A stretch of DNA of 47,831 nucleotides from Acholeplasmatales bacterium (GTDB taxonomy: Bacteria; Bacillota_I; Bacilli_A; Acholeplasmatales; Anaeroplasmataceae). The notes below the pieces were generated by a model, which saw only the letters and a program-made list of their open reading frames with translations, made no database searches and had not been told where the DNA came from. Positions 44,042-47,831 of the stretch are shown here, one piece after another. Within the stretch, counting starts at the first letter, position 1; each line of letters begins with the position of its first letter. A program made the position numbers and the translations under genes. The stretch is taken from positions 1 to 47,831 of the forward strand of contig JAILRQ010000025.1 of the NCBI GenBank assembly GCA_024698125.1. Direction: 5' to 3'.

Positions 44042-44085
44042 TTAAAAAAAATTGAGCCAGCTCATAAGAGCTAGCTCTTTTTTTA
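44042..44085. terminator. Terminator between the TetR gene and the convergent DUF6930-like gene
   Basis: Stem GAGCcAGCTC/GAGCTaGCTC with an ATAA loop is followed by TTTTTTT on the plus strand. On the minus strand the mismatch becomes a G-U pair and a T run follows after AA, so it may serve both genes. Confidence 0.85.
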
Positions 44086-45366
44086 TGACACAAGGTTAGG
44101 ATCTGAGGTTTTAGTATAACGCTCTATTTCTGCTTCCTCTTCCTCATCATCTATTTGGTCTAAAATATCCTTATTAAGCTCATTTGATGTAGTTTGAGCG
44201 ATTGTATCAATGAAGGCTGTAATAATATTCTTCTCCTCTTCACTACATTCAAGGTTTGGATTTCCTGTGTTAATTGTCTCAAGTACTCTTGAGATTGTAT
44301 CAAGAGTAAGCCTCATAGACTCCTCAGTTACAGTCGCAAAATCCTGGTCAACATAAATAGTATCATATAGCTTATGAAGTGTTACTGATATATCATCAAA
44401 GAAACCATCAGTTCTCATAGCTCTATCAAGAGCTACTTCAATATTTAATCTTCCAAATAGCTCCTTAAGCTCATCAAATAATAATCTATTATTGAATGTT
44501 ATCTTTGATGGGAGACCATTTTCTGTAAAGAAATCCTTAAGTAAGAATAATACCTGATCTCTTTGCTCCTCTGGATTAGATATTAGGTAATTAAACTTAA
44601 ACTTACTAAAAGGCCATCCAAATACTAAAAGTAGTGGATCTATAGCCTTATTTATTTCCTTAATAGAGACAGGAATAGCCGCATTACGCGCTCTAATATC
44701 TAAGGCATAATCCTCTTGTCTTAGATCTTTAAACATATTAACCTCTTCAAGAGTTGAGATTCTTCTATGTGGAAGTCCCTCAAACTTTGGATGTCCTCCA
44801 AAATGAAGATTATAGGTATGCTTATGCATGTTGATATCAACAAGCATAGATTGAATATTAGGATTCTTAAACTGCTCTTTAATCTCTTCATATGAATCAT
44901 CCATTATCTTATTACATAAGAATAATGCCTGCTCTATATCCTTAGCTTCCTTAGTTGTAGTAATATATGGAGCATATCCATTTCTATAGGTTGTAAGAGT
45001 TAAATTATCTCTTACACTAGGCTTTATATTTTTATGGTCAAAATAATGAGCCTCCTGCAATGTTAAATCACGCTTTGGCTTATATGTTAAAACAAAGAGG
45101 TTATAATCTCCTTCATTTATTTCCTCCTTAGGAAGAGTCATCATATCCTCTAAGGAATAAAGTCCATATTCTCCAAAGAATAGAGTAATTCCATAATTAG
45201 AATCCTCAGACTTAGATGTAAAGGCTAAAGCAAATGAAATTGTACCATTATCAAAGACCATAATATTTGATGAATTGAAGTCCTTATAAACTCCTCTTTT
45301 TTTAAGACGAGTCATAAGCTCCTTAACCATCATATAATTATTATAATTTAATGATATAATTTTCAA
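44083..45366 (-). CDS. Hypothetical protein resembling DUF7309/DUF6930 proteins
   Basis: The 427-residue soluble protein is not firmly recognised. The N-terminal part (SFALAFTSKSEDSNYGITLFFGEYGLYSLEDMM) and the later segment PSKITFNNRLLFDELKELFGRLNIEV recall proteins with DUF7309 and DUF6930 domains, of unknown function; I rate this match as tentative. The C-terminus is very acidic (ILDQIDDEEEEAEIE). The start is a TTG (45364-45366), supported by GGGAGGGA directly upstream; it lies 2 bases after rsmD. It is the last gene of the helicase-rsmD operon. Confidence 0.8.
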   Translation of the reverse strand: MKIISLNYNNYMMVKELMTRLKKRGVYKDFNSSNIMVFDNGTISFALAFTSKSEDSNYGITLFFGEYGLYSLEDMMTLPKEEINEGDYNLFVLTYKPKRDLTLQEAHYFDHKNIKPSVRDNLTLTTYRNGYAPYITTTKEAKDIEQALFLCNKIMDDSYEEIKEQFKNPNIQSMLVDINMHKHTYNLHFGGHPKFEGLPHRRISTLEEVNMFKDLRQEDYALDIRARNAAIPVSIKEINKAIDPLLLVFGWPFSKFKFNYLISNPEEQRDQVLFLLKDFFTENGLPSKITFNNRLLFDELKELFGRLNIEVALDRAMRTDGFFDDISVTLHKLYDTIYVDQDFATVTEESMRLTLDTISRVLETINTGNPNLECSEEEKNIITAFIDTIAQTTSNELNKDILDQIDDEEEEAEIERYTKTSDPNLVS

Positions 45367-45368
45367 GC

Positions 45369-45917
45369 TTATCCCTCCCTTTTAAATATACATACTCTTT
45401 TTATACCATAGCTTCTATCCTTAATTAAGGTATAAGAGCCAATTTTTTCACTGCATTTTGTATTTTTTTCCATTTCAAAGGAAATGATTCCACCATTTTT
45501 TTGAAGATTATATTCTTCAATTAAAGAAATCATTTCATCAATATTTTGCATAGCGTATGGTGGATCTAAAAATATTAGATCTATTTTTTTATCCATAAGC
45601 CTTTTAATACATTCCTTGTAATCAAGGTTTAGGAATGTGATATCATTATCACATTTAAGCTTTATAGCGTTTCTTTTACAAACGTCTAAAGCTTTTTTAT
45701 TTAAATCGTTAAGATAGATGTGAGATACACCTCTTGAATAGGCCTCAAGACCCATTGCTCCAGAGCCTGCAAATAAATCTAGCGCACTTCCACCCTCAAA
45801 GAATTGTCCAATAAGATTAAAGATTGCCTGTCTTACCTTATCAGATGTTTCTCTTGTAGTTGGAAGATTTGTCATTTCAATATTATGATTTCTAAACTTA
45901 CCTGCGTTTATTCTCAC
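45369..45917 (-). CDS. rsmD: 16S rRNA (guanine966-N2)-methyltransferase RsmD
   Basis: The 182-residue SAM-dependent enzyme methylates G966 of 16S rRNA. Motifs are the RxNAGKFRNH opening, DLFAGSGAMGLEAYSRG (SAM site) and LIFLDPPYAM (catalytic DPPY). The start is a GTG (45915-45917) with AGGAGGG upstream. It starts 11 bases after the DEAD-box gene. coaD, the usual neighbour in Firmicutes, is not beside it here. Confidence 0.94.
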   Translation of the reverse strand: MRINAGKFRNHNIEMTNLPTTRETSDKVRQAIFNLIGQFFEGGSALDLFAGSGAMGLEAYSRGVSHIYLNDLNKKALDVCKRNAIKLKCDNDITFLNLDYKECIKRLMDKKIDLIFLDPPYAMQNIDEMISLIEEYNLQKNGGIISFEMEKNTKCSEKIGSYTLIKDRSYGIKRVCIFKREG

Positions 45918-45928
45918 AAAAATCCCTC

Positions 45929-47551
45929 CTAGTCTAGACTATTAGTCTTAGATACTGCGATTCTTGTACCCTGGTACTTGAATCCATTTAGCTTCTTTAA
46001 ATAGCTATAAGCCTCTTGAGTAATCTCAATATTAGTTCCACTCTTACGAATAACTATATCACCAACATTACTCTTTCTAACTCCTGCAGTCTTCTCCATA
46101 AGCTGAAGTAAGGCTTGAGGACGAAGTAGCTCCTTCTTACCTATATTTAGGTGAGCATAGATGAAAGACTTAGCCTGTGGCTTATTCTTTTGCTTTGAGA
46201 CTCTTAGAGGCTTATCCTCTCTTACTCTTGTAGAGACTACTTGTATATTATTATACACCTTAGACTTAGCTTGTGACATATTAATTAATGCATTTACAAG
46301 CTCTGTTGGATCTAGGTCAAGCTTTGCAAGCTTACCAAGAATCATAGCATTTTCCTTAACAGGACGGTGAAGATTAACCTCTTCAATAATTCTTTCAAGC
46401 TGACGTCCACTCATCTTTTCCTTAATCTCTTCAACTGTTGGAATCTCACGGATATTAATTTCACCCTTAGTATAGTGCTCAATATCCTTTAATCTTCTAC
46501 GCTCAAAAGGTGTAAGCATTGATATAGATACTCCACTTTGACCAGCTCTTCCTGTACGTCCAATTCTATGAACATAGATTTCAAGCTCCTGTGGTAGGTC
46601 AAAGTTAATAATTCCTTCAAGACCCTCTACATCAATTCCACGAGCAGCAACGTCTGTAGCTACAAGGATTTTAGTCATTCCATTCTTGAATTGAGCCATA
46701 ACTCTATCACGAACGTTTTGCTTTAAATCTCCATGTAAACCATCAACCTTATATCCAAGCTTATTAAGCTCAAGTGCTAGCTCATCAACCATTGATTTAG
46801 TATTTGCGAATACTATACAGTTTTTAAAATCATAGAAATCAAGAATACGAATTAATAAATCCTTCTTTGATTCCCTTTTGCACATATATGCAACCTGCTC
46901 AATATTTTCAACAGTTAATGTTTTTTTCTTAATTACAATGTGAACTGGATCATGCTGATAGCTCTTAGCAACCTTCTTAATGAATTCAGGCATAGTTGCA
47001 CTAAATAATGCAGTTTGTCTTTCAGCTGGGCATTCCTTTAATATTGTCTCAAGGTCCTCCTTAAATCCCATGTTAAGCATCTCATCAGCCTCATCAAGTA
47101 CTAATGTCTTAACATTTTGGAACTTTAATAGACCTCTATCCATTAAATCAATAATTCTTCCTGGAGTTCCAACTACAATTTGAGGCTTATTCTTTAAGGC
47201 CTTAATTTGTATTTGATATGATTCTCCTCCGTATACAGTTACAATACGTACACCCTTCTTATACTTTAAAAGCTTTGTAAGCTCCTGTGATACCTGAAGT
47301 CCTAGCTCACGTGTTGGGCATAATACTAATGCCTCAACACTATTTGACTTAGGATCAGCCTTCATTACAAGTGGTATACCATATGCAAATGTCTTACCTG
47401 TTCCTGTCTGAGCCTGTCCTATAACATCAAGACCCTCAACCATAGGCCCTATAGCCTTAGCCTGAATCTCTGATGGCTCATATATTTCTACGTCATTTAA
47501 CGCGTTAATTATATCCTCTGATACATTTAGTTCTAAAAATTTATTTTCCAT
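45929..47551 (-). CDS. DEAD-box RNA helicase with DbpA/CsdA-type RNA-binding domain
   Basis: The 540-residue ATP-dependent helicase has the Q motif region FLELNVSEDIINAL, AQTGTGKT (Walker A), VLDEADEML, SAT (motif III), ATDVAARGIDVEGL and HRIGRTGRAG (motif VI). A C-terminal domain (about 455-535) reads FIYAHLNIGKKELLRPQALLQLM, then VRKSNVGDIVIRKSGTNIEI, as in the DbpA/CsdA RNA-binding fold. CshA/DeaD-like helicases act in cold adaptation, ribosome assembly and mRNA decay. It is the first gene of the operon with rsmD, in keeping with an rRNA role. Confidence 0.94.
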   Translation of the reverse strand: MENKFLELNVSEDIINALNDVEIYEPSEIQAKAIGPMVEGLDVIGQAQTGTGKTFAYGIPLVMKADPKSNSVEALVLCPTRELGLQVSQELTKLLKYKKGVRIVTVYGGESYQIQIKALKNKPQIVVGTPGRIIDLMDRGLLKFQNVKTLVLDEADEMLNMGFKEDLETILKECPAERQTALFSATMPEFIKKVAKSYQHDPVHIVIKKKTLTVENIEQVAYMCKRESKKDLLIRILDFYDFKNCIVFANTKSMVDELALELNKLGYKVDGLHGDLKQNVRDRVMAQFKNGMTKILVATDVAARGIDVEGLEGIINFDLPQELEIYVHRIGRTGRAGQSGVSISMLTPFERRRLKDIEHYTKGEINIREIPTVEEIKEKMSGRQLERIIEEVNLHRPVKENAMILGKLAKLDLDPTELVNALINMSQAKSKVYNNIQVVSTRVREDKPLRVSKQKNKPQAKSFIYAHLNIGKKELLRPQALLQLMEKTAGVRKSNVGDIVIRKSGTNIEITQEAYSYLKKLNGFKYQGTRIAVSKTNSLD

Positions 47552-47582
47552 TTATTATTTATCCTTTACAAAAATCTTTACA

Positions 47583-47611
47583 ATTATATCAAAATAAGAC
47601 GCCTTTTTCAA
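47583..47611 (-). promoter_or_regulatory. Promoter of the DEAD-box helicase operon
   Basis: -35 TTGAAA (47606-47611), 17-base spacer, -10 TATAAT (47583-47588). Confidence 0.85.
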
Positions 47612-47627
47612 GTGAAAAGAAATATAT

Positions 47628-47656
47628 GAAAAAAGGAATGATTTTTTAATCATTCC
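47628..47656 (-). terminator. Terminator of the edge structured RNA
   Basis: 9-bp stem GGAATGATT/AATCATTCC with a 4-base loop followed by six T on the minus strand. It lies between the structured RNA and the helicase promoter. Confidence 0.88.
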
Positions 47657-47684
47657 CTATCTTTTTTCGTTATTATAAAAATAG

Positions 47685-47831
47685 TGCCAGGATACGTGAG
47701 AACAAATATGTTCAAGCACAGGCTCTCTTTTTGCTAGCTCTTAGGATTCCTACTAAAAATACCAGGCATTCAACACAAGCTATACCTCAAGCCAAATAAA
47801 TAATCTTTGGGTTCCACGGCTTATCCTAGCA
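47685..47831 (-). ncRNA. Structured small RNA, probably 6S RNA (5' end at or beyond window edge)
   Basis: No reading frame fits here. On the minus strand the ends pair: TGCTAGGATA (47822-47831) with TATCCTGGCA (47685-47694). After a short bulge CGTGGAAC then pairs with GTTC-T-CACG. A separate hairpin GAACA-TATT-TGTTC lies on the 3' side. A long bulged closing stem, open centre and about 150-190 nt length, followed by a terminator, is the 6S RNA plan, which sequesters sigma-70 RNA polymerase. It lacks the GGAA/AGCA loops of SRP RNA and the RNase P core. Assigned by structure, not by sequence match. Confidence 0.5.

Noticed and set aside
47685-47831. SRP RNA, RNase P RNA or tmRNA
   Set aside because: I see no GGAAG/AGCA SRP domain IV loop, no RNase P conserved core and no tRNA-like ends. 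The paired termini fit 6S RNA better.

Overview
The window is an AT-rich bacterial chromosome segment made almost entirely of housekeeping genes. It suggests a low-GC Firmicute (Bacilli/Erysipelotrichia-like, or a walled relative of the Mollicutes). The evidence is rplU-prp-rpmA-obg with a cleavable L27 leader, an L21 leader RNA, a T-box in front of hisS-aspS, the phoH-ybeY-cdd-era-recO cluster, strong purine-rich ribosome binding sites, and Gram-positive families (DegV, DUF4250, YlbL/SepM-type S16 protease, DUF386). TGA is a stop codon (for example at 42756-42758) and Trp is TGG, so this is code 11 and not the Mollicute code 4. I see no insertion sequence, phage gene, CRISPR array or rRNA. 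Nearly everything is on the minus strand. The plus-strand exceptions are two tRNA-Gly genes, a lipid-kinase-like gene, a 1123-residue coiled-coil gene and a TetR gene.

Layout, left to right (minus-strand operons are transcribed right to left). 1-519: a membrane protein cut by the edge. 597-5505: a coenzyme A operon (PanG-like, PanB, PanC, PanD, CoaBC, CoaX) running from ketoisovalerate and aspartate to 4'-phosphopantetheine. 5644-6804: KduI plus a small DUF4250 protein. 6811-9465: aquaporin Z-type channel and a sodium:neurotransmitter-symporter-family transporter, each with its own promoter and terminator. 9528-12904: a ketodeoxygluconate operon (Eda, two KdgK paralogues, one YhcH/YiaL protein). 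Together with KduI it points to growth on uronates from pectin or glycosaminoglycan breakdown. 12926-15323: rplU-prp-rpmA-obg. 15325-17362: NUDIX, DUF697 and DUF308-like membrane proteins. 17418-18608: thioredoxin and an unusual thioredoxin reductase. 18690-19006: twin tRNA-Gly(UCC). 19012-22466: phoH-ybeY-cdd-era-recO. 22500-23877: ftsZ alone. 23971-25554: HAD phosphatase and DegV. 25617-26950: convergent DAGK-like and membrane genes sharing one terminator. 27028-31828: ruvA-ruvB-queA-ppi-tgt-yqeY. 32013-35384: the orphan coiled-coil protein. 35394-41595: T-box-led hisS-aspS-dCMP deaminase-S16 protease-membrane protein-lspA-rluD. 41599-43276: Lrp-type regulator with an aminotransferase. 43390-44085: TetR regulator. 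44083-47611: DEAD-box helicase, rsmD and a DUF6930-like protein. 47628-47831: a structured RNA, probably 6S RNA, with its terminator, cut by the right edge.

The genome is compact. Genes overlap by 1, 4 or 8 bases, and several terminators lie inside the last codons of genes. No multi-gene system that I would call new is obvious. The best candidates for novelty are the monocistronic 1123-residue coiled-coil protein, a T-box specifier that reads both Asp and His codons, the non-canonical thioredoxin/thioredoxin reductase pair, and a stop-codon-overlapping bidirectional terminator that gives two unrelated proteins the same C-terminus.
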